Below, piece by piece: positions 48,870 to 57,714 of a stretch of DNA of 64,000 bases (the first letter of the stretch is position 1; the number at the start of each line of letters is the position of its first letter). Under the pieces are notes generated by a model. It worked only from the letters and a program-made list of their open reading frames with translations. It ran no database searches and was not told the DNA's origin. The position numbers were made by a program, and so were the translations under genes. Source of the DNA: Emergencia timonensis (GTDB lineage: Bacteria; Bacillota; Clostridia; Peptostreptococcales; Anaerovoracaceae); the NCBI RefSeq assembly GCF_900086585.1, contig NZ_FLKM01000009.1:1302001-1366000 (forward strand). Reading direction: 5' to 3'.

Positions 48870-49964
48870 TTAGAGACGGCGAACATCGTGCGCACCATAG
48901 AGCTTTTCACCGCAAGAACGCTTATAGGCCCGGATGCGAATGACCTTGCAAACCGCATTTTTAGGAATGGTGATCTTTGTGATGCCTGTTTTGGCAGAAT
49001 TGACCGTCTTCCGGGCTGCAATCTTAGAAAAACTGACGTCAGAACCGATCTCAATTTCGTAGCCGGAACATTTTGTATCTGGTTTCCACTTCAACTCGTA
49101 AGATTTTTCCGCTTTTTTTCTAATAGATAGAATAGGAGTGGCATTGGGTTTTACTCGAACTTTTACTTTCGCAGTTTCAGCAAGATATCGGTCTGTTTCT
49201 GGCAGAGTCAAGGTGACGGTAGCAATTCCTTCTCCCTTTATTTTGCAGAGGCCGGAGGTTTTGTCGATGGACAATACCTTTGCGTTTGATGACTTATATG
49301 ACACGTCTGATGCTTTTGGACAATTTGGCCAAAGTGCGAAATTCGGGTTGCCATATACTTTGTCAATGTCTTGTGGAAATTGTACTTTGCGCAGAGTTTT
49401 TGCCTTGAACTTAGGATAGAGATCGGCCGACTTGCGAGGTAAGTTATACAGCTGCGTTGAAAACATCACCTTATAGCGGCTGACTCCGTAAAGCTTGCGT
49501 AAATACTGTTTCATTTCATCTTGGTATCTCTTCTTAGTGTAATTCTTATAGGCAGTATTGTCAAAGGACAATAGATAGTCGTAAGCATATAGCCCATCTA
49601 CGGTTATCCTGATAACGTCGATATTTACCGGCTTCATCAGCAGCTTTGCACCCGACTTGTCATAGAATCCGTCAAAAAACCAGCCGTCGTCCGCTTTAGG
49701 AACAATCCCCCGGTCTATGAGCGTGGTGAACTTATAAGATTCGCTTTTTTTAATTCTACAGTTTTGATTGTAGGTATCGCTGCCGTTGCAGAGAAAAAAT
49801 TCCATATTTTTTCCGTAGTTCCAATAGAGCTGTCCGCTTCCAGAGGAAGTGACGGATACCGTGTAGGTGAGCAGGTCTTTTGGCATACTCAGCGCCCAGC
49901 TTGAAACGGGGATAACAGCCGCAAGTAAAACGACGGCAACAACACTCCATAGTTTTCTATTCAT
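48870..49964 (-). CDS. Secreted protein with bacterial Ig-like segment
   Basis: A 364-residue protein with a clear signal peptide (NRKLWSVVAVVLLAAVIPVSSWA). The middle part has no family I know. Residues about 215-270 (SYKSSNAKVLSIDKTSGLCK, then GEGIATVTLTLPETD) match a Big_2 Ig-like fold, and the C-terminal part (SYELKWKPDTKCSGYEIEIG) resembles a fibronectin type III-like module. It has no anchor, so it is probably free or bound non-covalently to the wall. AGGAGG precedes the ATG. Confidence 0.8.
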   Translation of the reverse strand: MNRKLWSVVAVVLLAAVIPVSSWALSMPKDLLTYTVSVTSSGSGQLYWNYGKNMEFFLCNGSDTYNQNCRIKKSESYKFTTLIDRGIVPKADDGWFFDGFYDKSGAKLLMKPVNIDVIRITVDGLYAYDYLLSFDNTAYKNYTKKRYQDEMKQYLRKLYGVSRYKVMFSTQLYNLPRKSADLYPKFKAKTLRKVQFPQDIDKVYGNPNFALWPNCPKASDVSYKSSNAKVLSIDKTSGLCKIKGEGIATVTLTLPETDRYLAETAKVKVRVKPNATPILSIRKKAEKSYELKWKPDTKCSGYEIEIGSDVSFSKIAARKTVNSAKTGITKITIPKNAVCKVIRIRAYKRSCGEKLYGAHDVRRL

Positions 49965-50064
49965 AATATACCTCCTAAAAAGTGGAAAATAATATTATAA
50001 ATGGAAGTAAATGTATTATAATTATACATTGCATCGAAAGGAAAATCAAGGTAAAATATAAATC

Positions 50065-50538
50065 ATGAATAGATTATTAGAATTAGAAGTGAAATTAAAC
50101 CAGGTCATCGATCAGCAAGAAGGCAAAGTCAGTGAAAGAGATGAGACCTTGGACTGGGAAAGAATCCATATGGCTTCTTCGGCCAGATGTGCATGGCTGT
50201 TAGCTATGCAGCGGGGCATAGAACCTGAACTTGCCGCCTGTGCAGCAGCCGTTCACGATTATGGGCGTATTCTCACGGGCAAACAGAAGAATCATGCAGA
50301 AGCTGGCTACGAGCCGGTAAAACGTTTTCTGAAAGAGGTTGGAACTTTTCATGAGGAGGAAATAGAGATCATTGCGCATGCAGTGAAAAATCACAGCCTG
50401 AAAACAGAAATCGGTTCACCAATCGAAGAAATCGTCAAGGACGCAGATGTCATAGACTGCTACCAATATGGTTATCCTTTTGACCGGCCTGAAAAAGAAG
50501 CTCGTTACAACAAATGGAGAGCAGAAAATCAGTTCTAG
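50065..50538 (+). CDS. HD-domain hydrolase
   Basis: A 157-residue HD phosphohydrolase-like protein. RIHMASSARCAW, AAAVHDYGRIL (the HD pair), AHAVKNHSLKT and VKDADVIDCYQYG give the metal-binding set H...HD...H...D. Such small HD proteins act on nucleotides or phosphomonoesters; the substrate is unknown. No strong ribosome site lies before the ATG. It stands alone between opposed genes. Confidence 0.82.
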   Translation: MNRLLELEVKLNQVIDQQEGKVSERDETLDWERIHMASSARCAWLLAMQRGIEPELAACAAAVHDYGRILTGKQKNHAEAGYEPVKRFLKEVGTFHEEEIEIIAHAVKNHSLKTEIGSPIEEIVKDADVIDCYQYGYPFDRPEKEARYNKWRAENQF

Positions 50539-50571
50539 CAATCGTATGCGAAAGAGAAGGGATAAAATAAT

Positions 50572-50602
50572 AAACCAGGGGCCATTTAGACCCCTGGTTT
50601 TG
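50572..50602. terminator. Bidirectional terminator between HD gene and kdgT
   Basis: AAACCAGGGG pairs with CCCCTGGTTT, followed by TTGTCTTTT on the plus strand and preceded by an A-rich segment that gives T's on the minus strand. Confidence 0.85.
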
Positions 50603-50606
50603 TCTT

Positions 50607-51566
50607 TTATTTATCAGGTAGCCGCTGCGCACCGGGACAGCCAAATCTTTTTGCGATGAAGCTGGTGACAATGGGACAGAGGATTGCAGTTACAATGACA
50701 GCCGTAGCAACGGCAGCTGTTGCAGCCTCCACCTGACCTGCCAAATTGGGCGCTGCTTCAGCCAAAATTGCAGGTGTTGCCACGGCGTTCCCTGCAGTGG
50801 TGCAGAGGGCAGCGCCAGCATATCCGGGCCGTCTCAATATCAGCTTATCGGCAGAAATGGTAAACAAGCCTGTTAAAGCTACAACCAGAATACCCAGGAA
50901 GATGCCAGTTAACCCGCCAGTAACAATGTTTTTCAAGTTTAGGCCGGTCCCCAGACAGAAAGCCAGAAACGGCAGGGTAAATAAAATTCCGGGTTTGAGA
51001 AATTCGCGAATATCTTTGTCTATATTGCCTAAGAGAATACCGACCAGCAGCGTTCCTACAGAACCGAGCAGCGCCATGTAGTCAAAGCTGGCAAGGCCTG
51101 CCAGACCCATGCCAATTAAGGTCAGGAACGGACCATCATTGATGCCCAGAAGCGATTGAGCGCCTAAATCGTTTTCATCGCCGAACTGGGTCATCAAGCC
51201 TAAGTACATGCCGCCGTTGCTGTTGGTAACCGCAGCCAGCAGCATCAACGGTGTGATACCGAGTACACCGGCAGCGCCAAATAATTGGGAGACCAACAGA
51301 GTGGGGAGAAAACCGGCCAGGAATTTGGCTGCCAATAGGACGAAACCTCTTTTTAACGGTTCTCCGACTCTGTTGATTGTAATCTGTGAGCCGACGCACA
51401 TCAAGCTGGCTCCGATAAAAGAGGAAGCTCCAGTTTTAAAAGTAGCTGTGGTCATACCGCCTACGTCTAGGATTTCAGGAAAGAGAAGATTGATGATAGC
51501 GCCTAGGAAGAGGGGGACTACCATGAGTCCGCCTGGTATTTTTTGTACTGTCTTTAGAATTTTCAT
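50607..51566 (-). CDS. kdgT: KdgT family 2-keto-3-deoxygluconate permease
   Basis: A 319-residue membrane protein with about ten helices. It starts MKILKTVQKIPGGLMVVPLF and contains FKTGASSFIGASLMCVGSQI, TNSNGGMYLGLMTQFGDE and GYAGAALCTTAGNAVATPAI, the signatures of KdgT proton symporters. It is the last gene of the sigma-54 operon with the split UxaA-type dehydratase, so it most likely imports that enzyme's substrate or a related sugar acid. The precise substrate is not shown by the sequence. Confidence 0.92.
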   Translation of the reverse strand: MKILKTVQKIPGGLMVVPLFLGAIINLLFPEILDVGGMTTATFKTGASSFIGASLMCVGSQITINRVGEPLKRGFVLLAAKFLAGFLPTLLVSQLFGAAGVLGITPLMLLAAVTNSNGGMYLGLMTQFGDENDLGAQSLLGINDGPFLTLIGMGLAGLASFDYMALLGSVGTLLVGILLGNIDKDIREFLKPGILFTLPFLAFCLGTGLNLKNIVTGGLTGIFLGILVVALTGLFTISADKLILRRPGYAGAALCTTAGNAVATPAILAEAAPNLAGQVEAATAAVATAVIVTAILCPIVTSFIAKRFGCPGAQRLPDK

Positions 51567-51593
51567 ATAAACTCCTTTCTTTTTTCATGCAGG

Positions 51594-52754
51594 TTAGCAA
51601 TAACTGTGCAGCTGATTGATGGCCATATCAGAAATGTCATTTTCTTCTGCCTTGACCAGTGTTCCGTTACAGACATCTAAGATATATTCCAAGAGTTCTG
51701 CGCCCAGATCCTCAATGGATGTATCACTTAAGAAGCTGCCGCTGGTATCAAAATCCATCATATCGTTTAAATGAGTGAAAGTATGGTGGTTACCGGTGAT
51801 TTTGATAACCGGTGCTATGGCGTTGCCCACAGGGGTTCCACGACCAGTGGTGAAAGCGACAATCTGTGCACCGCCGGCAATTTTGGCGACAGTAGATGCT
51901 ACGTCGTAAGCGGTACTGTCCATAAATAGCAGACCTTTTTCTGTAATTTTTTCACCATATCCAATGACATTGGTAAAAGGTTTGGTTCCGCTCTTGTGGA
52001 TACAACCGATCGATTTTTCTTCTAATGTGGTGATACCGCCCGCTTTATTCCCAGGCGAAGGGTTGGTATTGCGTATATCCTCTCCTGCATTGAGATAGAG
52101 CTGTTCACATTGTTTGACGGTATCATAGAGTTTCTGTCCGATTTCCGGAGTGATACCGCGTTTCCTCAAAATATTCTCTGCGCCGATGGCTTCTGGCGTT
52201 TCACTGAGTACACTGGTTCCACCCAGATCAACCAGCCTGTCAGAGGTATTACCCAGAACTGTGTTGGCTGAGAATCCAGAGGTAGGATCTGAGCCGCCGC
52301 ATTCCATACCTAATATCAGCTCAGAAATATCGCAATCCTCCCTCTGACATCGATCAGCATCGGCACGCAGCTTCTCGGCTAATTGTGCCCCTTTGGCTAC
52401 GGTCTTTGCAAGGCCGCCTTCTTTTTGTATGCTGATGTAATAGACTGGCTTGTCCGTCTTCTGCCGAATAGCGTTCAGGTAGGTTTCTTCCTGGATAATC
52501 TCACAGCCCAGACCGACAATCAAAGCGCCGTACACATTGCCGTTGGCAATCATGCCAGAAAGAATCTCCAGGGTCAGCGCCGTATCTTCGCTGTTTTGTG
52601 CGCATCCGTTAGGATTGTAGAGATAGGTTGTACCTTCCACAGCTGCAGCAATTTTTCTTGCAGCGCCGGCAGAGCAAATACAGCCTGGCAGGATTACGAC
52701 ATGGTTGCGTACTCCAACGCTTCCGTCGCTGCGTCTGTATCCCTTAAATTTCAT
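51594..52754 (-). CDS. UxaA/GarD family dehydratase, large (catalytic) subunit
   Basis: A 386-residue protein: FKGYRRSDGSVGVRNHVVIL, then PNGCAQNSEDTALTLEIL, VGLGCEIIQ, LGMECGGSDPTSGFSANTVLG and TTGRGTPVGNAIAPVIKITG. These conserved Cys and sugar-acid dehydratase motifs define the C-terminal part of altronate and galactarate dehydratases. The N-terminal SAF domain is encoded by the neighbouring small gene instead. The same two-gene layout is known for (R)-sulfolactate sulfo-lyase (SuyAB), so the substrate may be a hexonate or a sulfo-acid. KdgT linkage favours a sugar acid. Iron dependence is likely by family. Confidence 0.87.
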   Translation of the reverse strand: MKFKGYRRSDGSVGVRNHVVILPGCICSAGAARKIAAAVEGTTYLYNPNGCAQNSEDTALTLEILSGMIANGNVYGALIVGLGCEIIQEETYLNAIRQKTDKPVYYISIQKEGGLAKTVAKGAQLAEKLRADADRCQREDCDISELILGMECGGSDPTSGFSANTVLGNTSDRLVDLGGTSVLSETPEAIGAENILRKRGITPEIGQKLYDTVKQCEQLYLNAGEDIRNTNPSPGNKAGGITTLEEKSIGCIHKSGTKPFTNVIGYGEKITEKGLLFMDSTAYDVASTVAKIAGGAQIVAFTTGRGTPVGNAIAPVIKITGNHHTFTHLNDMMDFDTSGSFLSDTSIEDLGAELLEYILDVCNGTLVKAEENDISDMAINQLHSYC

Positions 52755-52766
52755 GATCGTTACCTC

Positions 52767-53030
52767 CTACTTATTATTTACGTTGTGAGTGTGGACGTGC
52801 TGCCCGATAAAAATGTCTCTTGTTGCATAACCGATTCGTTCTCCGTATTTCAAAACATCAGCTTTCGCTTTGATATCAGTGATGGCCATTTTGTGATACT
52901 GTGGAATTGGCTCTGTAGCGAAAATCTGCTTTTGTCTGCCGCTGAATACAAAGGAGACAGGACCGCCTGCCGGGATATCTTCAGTGACAGTAATTACTGT
53001 ATCAGCATTGTTAAGTAAAATTCCATTCAT
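52767..53030 (-). CDS. UxaA family dehydratase, small SAF-domain subunit
   Basis: An 87-residue SAF domain: NADTVITVTEDIPAGGPVSF, IPQYHKMAITDIKAKADVLK, YGERIGYATRDIFIGQHVH. The ending QHVHTHNV is the canonical end of the N-terminal UxaA module. It starts after AAGGAGG and ends 12 bases before the large subunit, so the two are made together and should assemble. Confidence 0.9.
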   Translation of the reverse strand: MNGILLNNADTVITVTEDIPAGGPVSFVFSGRQKQIFATEPIPQYHKMAITDIKAKADVLKYGERIGYATRDIFIGQHVHTHNVNNK

Positions 53031-53055
53031 TTGTTGTACCTCCTTTTTAATTTCT

Positions 53056-53343
53056 TTATTCGTGATCGAAAGATATACGATTTTGAATAGAATCGTCAGT
53101 AGCTGAAATGAATTGAAGATGAAGAGGATGATTGAGATAATCGTTTAACCCCTTTTTACTTTTCAGCTCGATCGTAATCATGACGTCCATATTAGAATCT
53201 CTATTGACGCAATTCTCCTTAAAAGAAATGTTCTCTACTTCAGGCAATAGTTTTTCCATCTTTAGATAAGTTCTCTGGTAACAATGAAGAATTTCGTCAA
53301 TGGCTGTGCCAGGCTTAAATTTAAAAAGCACATAATGTATCAA
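53056..53343 (-). CDS. Dabb (stress-responsive alpha/beta barrel) domain protein
   Basis: A 95-residue dimeric ferredoxin-like barrel: IHYVLFKFKPGTAIDEIL at the front and HPLHLQFISATDDS near the end. The start is TTG at 53343 after AAGGGAGGTGA. It is the first gene after the sigma-54 promoter. Dabb proteins include small lyases, isomerases and cyclases; here it may act on the product of the dehydratase. Its exact role is unknown. Confidence 0.85.
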   Translation of the reverse strand: MIHYVLFKFKPGTAIDEILHCYQRTYLKMEKLLPEVENISFKENCVNRDSNMDVMITIELKSKKGLNDYLNHPLHLQFISATDDSIQNRISFDHE

Positions 53344-53377
53344 GATTTCACCTCCCTTGGCTTTTGCAAATTAAATA

Positions 53378-53394
53378 CGCAAATATCGTGCCAA
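53378..53394 (-). promoter_or_regulatory. Sigma-54 (-24/-12) promoter of the dehydratase operon
   Basis: On the minus strand TTGGCACGATATTTGCG matches the consensus TGGCACG-N4-TTGC, with GG and GC exactly ten bases apart. It is about 35 bases before the Dabb start codon, and the divergent gene encodes a sigma-54 activator. Confidence 0.93.
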
Positions 53395-53430
53395 ATTGTT
53401 AAAAGGGGAAACGGACTAAAAATGCAGCAG

Positions 53431-53458
53431 CAATTCTAATCGTAATAAATTAGAATTG
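53431..53458. promoter_or_regulatory. Probable enhancer (UAS) for the sigma-54 activator
   Basis: CAATTCTAAT and ATTAGAATTG form a perfect ten-base inverted repeat with an eight-base spacer, 37 bases upstream of the -24 element. It is the only strong palindrome in the divergent region. Confidence 0.75.
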
Positions 53459-53593
53459 TTTCATATATGTAATGTTGGTTGCAATTTTGAAATAAGTGTT
53501 ATATCATAAAAATACCTTTAGAACTAAAATCAAACATTTTGATTCATGAATTATATCATCAATATTTCTTTATATAGTAAAAGGAGAGCGCAT

Positions 53594-55489
53594 ATGAACC
53601 AGGAACTTTACGATCAATTTCTAGTCATCGTTCCAGAAAAACAGCATATTATCAAGGACTGTCCGGAAATTACCCGGTACATCCACAAATTTATAGTATC
53701 CAAACCCTGCGAGACCCTCGTAGAAGAAATTGAAAAGATCACTGCCAAGAAAACCATCTTAGGTATCCTCACCAGAGGCAGCCTGGCTCAGTATCTATAC
53801 AGCTGCGGCCTTGAAATTCCAATCTTCCAACTGGAATATGATCTGACTAATATTTTGGACTTGCTGGCAGCCTGCGGGAAACGAGGTTATAAGCGAATTG
53901 GCATGGTGGAAATCGGCTATAATACCAGCAGTGAAGAGGCTGACCCAAAATTGAAATCTGAGATGGCGCTTGGTGATTTTTATTGTATCTACCATAAGCT
54001 GTTTAACAACAGGAACATAAAAGATACCATTTTGGAATTGAAAGAGAAGAAAGTGGACTGTATTATCGGCGATGTGGAGCCCATCAGTATTGCTGCGGAA
54101 TGCGGAATTCCCAATATGGTATTCAAAATTGATAATAATTGCTATAGAAATACTATCGTTAAAGCGCTATTTGCTACAACCTCCTCAATTATGGAGAAGT
54201 CGAAAAATAAGTTTATCGAGGATATTACCAATTTGGTAACAGAAGCCATTCTCATCGTAGAAGAAGACGGTACTATACGAGATTATAATCAGACTGCGGA
54301 GAAAATGTTTTTTTCTGAGAATCATTGGGTCAATATTTCGGCGCTTTTTCAAATGGAAGTGGAAGAAATCTTTCACATGGCAGCCAATAATGTGGTGACA
54401 ATTCAAGAAAAGAAATGTATCGTTAATTTAATTCCAGTAATCATCGATGAAGTACAATTATACGCGGCAATGATTAACAATGTCAGCTACATTGAAAAGA
54501 TGGAGATGTCTATCAGAGTGCAGAATAAAGCAAAAGGGCTCTCGGCAAAGAAACGGTTTGCAGATATGATTTACGAGGACGAAGGCATGGTTGAATTGGT
54601 AGAAAGGGCTAAAAAATATGCCAGATCATCGGCGACCATTATGATTTGTGGTGCAACTGGCACAGGAAAAGAAGTCATGGCTTCCAGCATTCATAACGAA
54701 AGCTTACGGGCAGAAGGGCCTTTTGTGGCTATCAACTGTGCCACCTTCACAGAATCACTGATTGAAAGTGAGCTCTTTGGTTATGAAAGAGGAACTTTTA
54801 CTGGGGCGCTTTCCAGCGGAAAAAAAGGACTTTTTGAGCTGGCTCATAAAGGTACGCTTTTTCTCGATGAAGTTGCCGAGCTTCCTTTCAGCATGCAGGC
54901 AAAGTTGCTCAGGGTTCTGCAGGAAAAGGAAATCCGCAGAATTGGCGGAGAGAAAATGATTCCTGTCGATGTCAGAGTCATCGTCGCTACCAACAAAACC
55001 CTCTGTCGAATGGTGGAAAAAGGGGATTTCAGAGAAGATTTGTATTACCGGCTATCTGTCCTTGAATTGATTATTCCTCCTCTTGAAGAACGGCCAAAAG
55101 ATATTATTCCTCTGTTCAAAGATTTTGTCCACGATGCGGCCAAAAAAGAAAACAAGTCGATCTATTGGAAAGAGGATTCCATTTTCAACGACTTGCTGCT
55201 TTATAACTGGCCTGGTAATGTGAGGGAACTTCGCAATTTTGCGGAACGGATCGTCCTGCTGGCCGAATCCTATAAGCTGTCTCAGGATTTTATCCACTCG
55301 ATGATGCAGCAGAAATATCAGACTGGCCCAAGAAAGGAGTTTTCCATGCCCATTACCAATGACTTCAAAACTCTGGAAGCAGATTATATTCGCTATTTGC
55401 TGAACTACTTTGACCATGACAAAGAGAAGCTCTGTCAATATCTAGGCATCAGCAGGACGACCTTATGGCGTAAGCTGGGGAATTCATAA
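53594..55489 (+). CDS. Sigma-54-dependent activator with PrpR-type sensor domain
   Basis: A 631-residue protein from the ATG after AAAGGAGAG. The N-terminal part (about 1-195) is a PrpR_N-like sensor (AKKTILGILTRGSLAQYLYS, CGKRGYKRIGMVEIGYN), followed by a PAS domain (about 205-310). The AAA+ module has Walker A GATGTGKE (from 353), the sigma-54 contact loop GTFTGA (from 400; the usual GAFTGA with A to T), Walker B-type TLFLDEVAELP, and R-finger segments. The C-terminal Fis-type helix-turn-helix ends LCQYLGISRTTLWRKLGNS. It is divergent from the dehydratase operon and should switch on its -24/-12 promoter when its ligand binds. Confidence 0.94.
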   Translation: MNQELYDQFLVIVPEKQHIIKDCPEITRYIHKFIVSKPCETLVEEIEKITAKKTILGILTRGSLAQYLYSCGLEIPIFQLEYDLTNILDLLAACGKRGYKRIGMVEIGYNTSSEEADPKLKSEMALGDFYCIYHKLFNNRNIKDTILELKEKKVDCIIGDVEPISIAAECGIPNMVFKIDNNCYRNTIVKALFATTSSIMEKSKNKFIEDITNLVTEAILIVEEDGTIRDYNQTAEKMFFSENHWVNISALFQMEVEEIFHMAANNVVTIQEKKCIVNLIPVIIDEVQLYAAMINNVSYIEKMEMSIRVQNKAKGLSAKKRFADMIYEDEGMVELVERAKKYARSSATIMICGATGTGKEVMASSIHNESLRAEGPFVAINCATFTESLIESELFGYERGTFTGALSSGKKGLFELAHKGTLFLDEVAELPFSMQAKLLRVLQEKEIRRIGGEKMIPVDVRVIVATNKTLCRMVEKGDFREDLYYRLSVLELIIPPLEERPKDIIPLFKDFVHDAAKKENKSIYWKEDSIFNDLLLYNWPGNVRELRNFAERIVLLAESYKLSQDFIHSMMQQKYQTGPRKEFSMPITNDFKTLEADYIRYLLNYFDHDKEKLCQYLGISRTTLWRKLGNS

Positions 55490-55494
55490 CTGCT

Positions 55495-56472
55495 TTACTT
55501 CTTGAAGAATGTCAATAAGAATGCGTTGATATCCATGTGATTTATCTTGCCATATTCTTCTGCTATTAGATACCCGTTTGTAACAGACGGGTATTTTTCA
55601 ATCTCTTTTATTTTTTCTCCCAGAATAGCCTGTGCGTCAAAATAAATGGCGCCTGCTTCTGCCTGGCCGGGAATCGTCAGTTCAAATTCACGGCTGGCAC
55701 TGTCCATCATCAATGAATAGGGTTGTTCCTCTGTTGGGAAAGATATGTAATCGACGGGTTCTGCCAGTTGATTACCCAAAACATGGAGATCGCGTCCTGC
55801 CATATTCACTCGTTTAATTAAGTAGTCTCCAGCAATAAAACCCAATTTGAACATGGCTCGATGAAAATTCACTTTCGAAATGATTGGAAGAATTCTGTAG
55901 AGCTGAATCAAATCGTCGTGATTGTGCAGCAGGATTTTTCTTTCAAGGTCGAAGGACTTGGTAGTCATATATCGATTATATAAATCTACACTTTCTTTTC
56001 CTGATATTTCATCATCTCTTCCGCTGGACAACCCCATAAAAATTTCGACGCTCTTTTGCTTCAGATTCGGCAGAACAGATTTTAATTCGGAATGTCCGTT
56101 GATAATCAGATATAAATCCAGGTCGTAGGGACAGATACCGATATCTATCTTATATTTACGCGCCCGCTTTTCCACAAAAGGGATGTCAAAATGCCTGCCG
56201 TTATAGGTAATGATATAATCTACTGATTTCAAGATATCCACCGTTTGCTGGAGTATCTCTTTTTCGTCACCGGCCTGATCTGCAAAGAATTGTATCACCT
56301 GGCATTCATCTCCTTTGACCAGGAGGATGCCTGATAAAATTACTTTGCAGTAGGCGGGAGAAAGACCCGTCGTTTCAATATCAAAGACGGCAAAGCTTCT
56401 GTCTTTGAAATACATATTAAAGGTCTTTGACGCATATCTATCTATATGGAGATAATCGATTATTTTTCTCAT
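55495..56472 (-). CDS. RNase H-fold exonuclease-like protein (YprB-like)
   Basis: A 325-residue protein with a DEDD-type 3'-5' exonuclease fold: FAVFDIETTGLSPAYCKVIL (DxE), YIITYNGRHFDIPFVEKRA (D), and a last acidic motif in LLHNHDDLIQLYRI. It matches the YprB ribonuclease H-like family. The C-terminal 140 residues are specific to this group and unassigned. The start at 56472 is after AGGAGG; a longer in-frame form is discarded. It converges on the sigma-54 activator with five bases between. Confidence 0.85.
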   Translation of the reverse strand: MRKIIDYLHIDRYASKTFNMYFKDRSFAVFDIETTGLSPAYCKVILSGILLVKGDECQVIQFFADQAGDEKEILQQTVDILKSVDYIITYNGRHFDIPFVEKRARKYKIDIGICPYDLDLYLIINGHSELKSVLPNLKQKSVEIFMGLSSGRDDEISGKESVDLYNRYMTTKSFDLERKILLHNHDDLIQLYRILPIISKVNFHRAMFKLGFIAGDYLIKRVNMAGRDLHVLGNQLAEPVDYISFPTEEQPYSLMMDSASREFELTIPGQAEAGAIYFDAQAILGEKIKEIEKYPSVTNGYLIAEEYGKINHMDINAFLLTFFKK

Positions 56473-56739
56473 ATGCTGCCTCCTGACTTTTATGTATATA
56501 ACAAAATAGACCGCAGGGGTGCAGTCTACTTTGTTCAAAAGGGGTATTGGGATTAGAGATTAATGAGGTTATCAGGGGGATAACCACAATTGAATTATAC
56601 ATAATTTAGTCGAAACATGCAAGTATAAGTGTGAAAAAAATGAAAAAAAGATTTTTTTGTTGTACGATAAGCTCACTTTTTGTGAATAACCACAAGTATA
56701 ATAGAGAAAATGATAAATTTTTTAAGGGAGGAAATATTG

Positions 56740-57000
56740 ATGGAAATATTAAAAGTTTCAGCTAAGTCGAATCCGAATTCGGTAGCAGGTGCTCTAGCAG
56801 GGGTCTTAAGAGAAAAGGGAGGTGCAGAAATTCAGGCCATAGGTGCAGGCGCGTTAAATCAGGCAATTAAGGCCACCGCCATAGCAAGAGGCTTTGTTGC
56901 ACCAAGTGGTATTGATCTGGTTTGCGTTCCGGCGTTTACAGATATCCAAATCGATGGAGAAGAAAGAACCGCTATTAAGCTGATTATTGAGCCACGGTAA
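56740..57000 (+). CDS. spoVS: SpoVS, stage V sporulation protein S
   Basis: An 86-residue Alba-like protein: MEILKVSAKSNPNSVAGALA, AIGAGALNQAIKATAIARGF and AFTDIQIDGEERTAIKLIIE. This is nearly invariant among Firmicutes and diagnostic. SpoVS affects septation and spore coat development. AGGGAGG precedes the ATG, and a TATAAT (56697-56702) lies 38 bases upstream. The 170 bases before that hold A-rich sequence only. Confidence 0.97.
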   Translation: MEILKVSAKSNPNSVAGALAGVLREKGGAEIQAIGAGALNQAIKATAIARGFVAPSGIDLVCVPAFTDIQIDGEERTAIKLIIEPR

Positions 57001-57018
57001 GCGTCTGATTGATAATAC

Positions 57019-57058
57019 ATAGGGAACTTGGAGAGTTATTTTTCAAGTTCCCTATTTA
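57019..57058 (+). terminator. Terminator of spoVS
   Basis: ATAGGGAACTTG pairs with CAAGTTCCCTAT across a 13-base loop, followed by TTAATTT. It lies 19 bases after the spoVS stop. Confidence 0.85.
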
Positions 57059-57111
57059 ATTTAAGAAAGTTACGTGGTAAAATATATCCAAATGATGAAT
57101 GAGGTGGTTTC

Positions 57112-57714
57112 ATGACTTTTGAAGAAAAAACGCTGAAAAGCGAAAGAATATATGAAGGCAGGATTATCAATCTGAGAAGAGATACGGTGACTGTGATCAA
57201 TGGAGAATCTCAGAGGGAAATTGTTGAGCATGGCGGCGGTGCCGTCATTGCGGCAGTCAAGGATGACGGTAAGATGATTATGGTAAAGCAATTCCGTAAA
57301 CCGGTGGAGCGGATTATGTTAGAAGTCCCTGCCGGAAAGCTGGATCAGGGCGAAGAACCAACTGCTGCGGCTTTGAGAGAACTGAAAGAAGAAACGGGTT
57401 ATCGTGCTGCTAATATAAGACTTTTGACAAAAATGTACCCTTCTGTAGGGTATTCAGAAGAGCTTCTCTATCTTTATCTCTGTACGGAGTTGACAAAAGG
57501 CGAAACCGCCTTTGACGATAACGAGGCCATCGATATCGAAGAATACGATATCGACGACTTATATAAGATGGTTATGAACGGTCAAATTGAAGACGGCAAG
57601 TCCCAGGTGGCGATTCTGATGGTCAAAGGACTATTTGCAGAAGGAACGTTTCAAGGATACTTGAAACGATCAGGGCTGCCAGACAGAAAAGAAAATGAAA
57701 CAGATGTGGTTTGA
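57112..57714 (+). CDS. NUDIX hydrolase, ADP-ribose pyrophosphatase type
   Basis: A 200-residue protein with an intact Nudix box (G-x5-E-x7-REUxEExG: GKLDQGEEP then RELKEETGYR). The preceding MVKQFRKPVERIMLEVPAGK is typical of ADP-ribose pyrophosphatase (NudF). It clears ADP-ribose. GAGGTGG precedes the ATG. The order nudF-spoIIM-xerD is a known Bacillus neighbourhood. Here its last 92 bases overlap the convergent spoIIM gene. Confidence 0.93.
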   Translation: MTFEEKTLKSERIYEGRIINLRRDTVTVINGESQREIVEHGGGAVIAAVKDDGKMIMVKQFRKPVERIMLEVPAGKLDQGEEPTAAALRELKEETGYRAANIRLLTKMYPSVGYSEELLYLYLCTELTKGETAFDDNEAIDIEEYDIDDLYKMVMNGQIEDGKSQVAILMVKGLFAEGTFQGYLKRSGLPDRKENETDVV

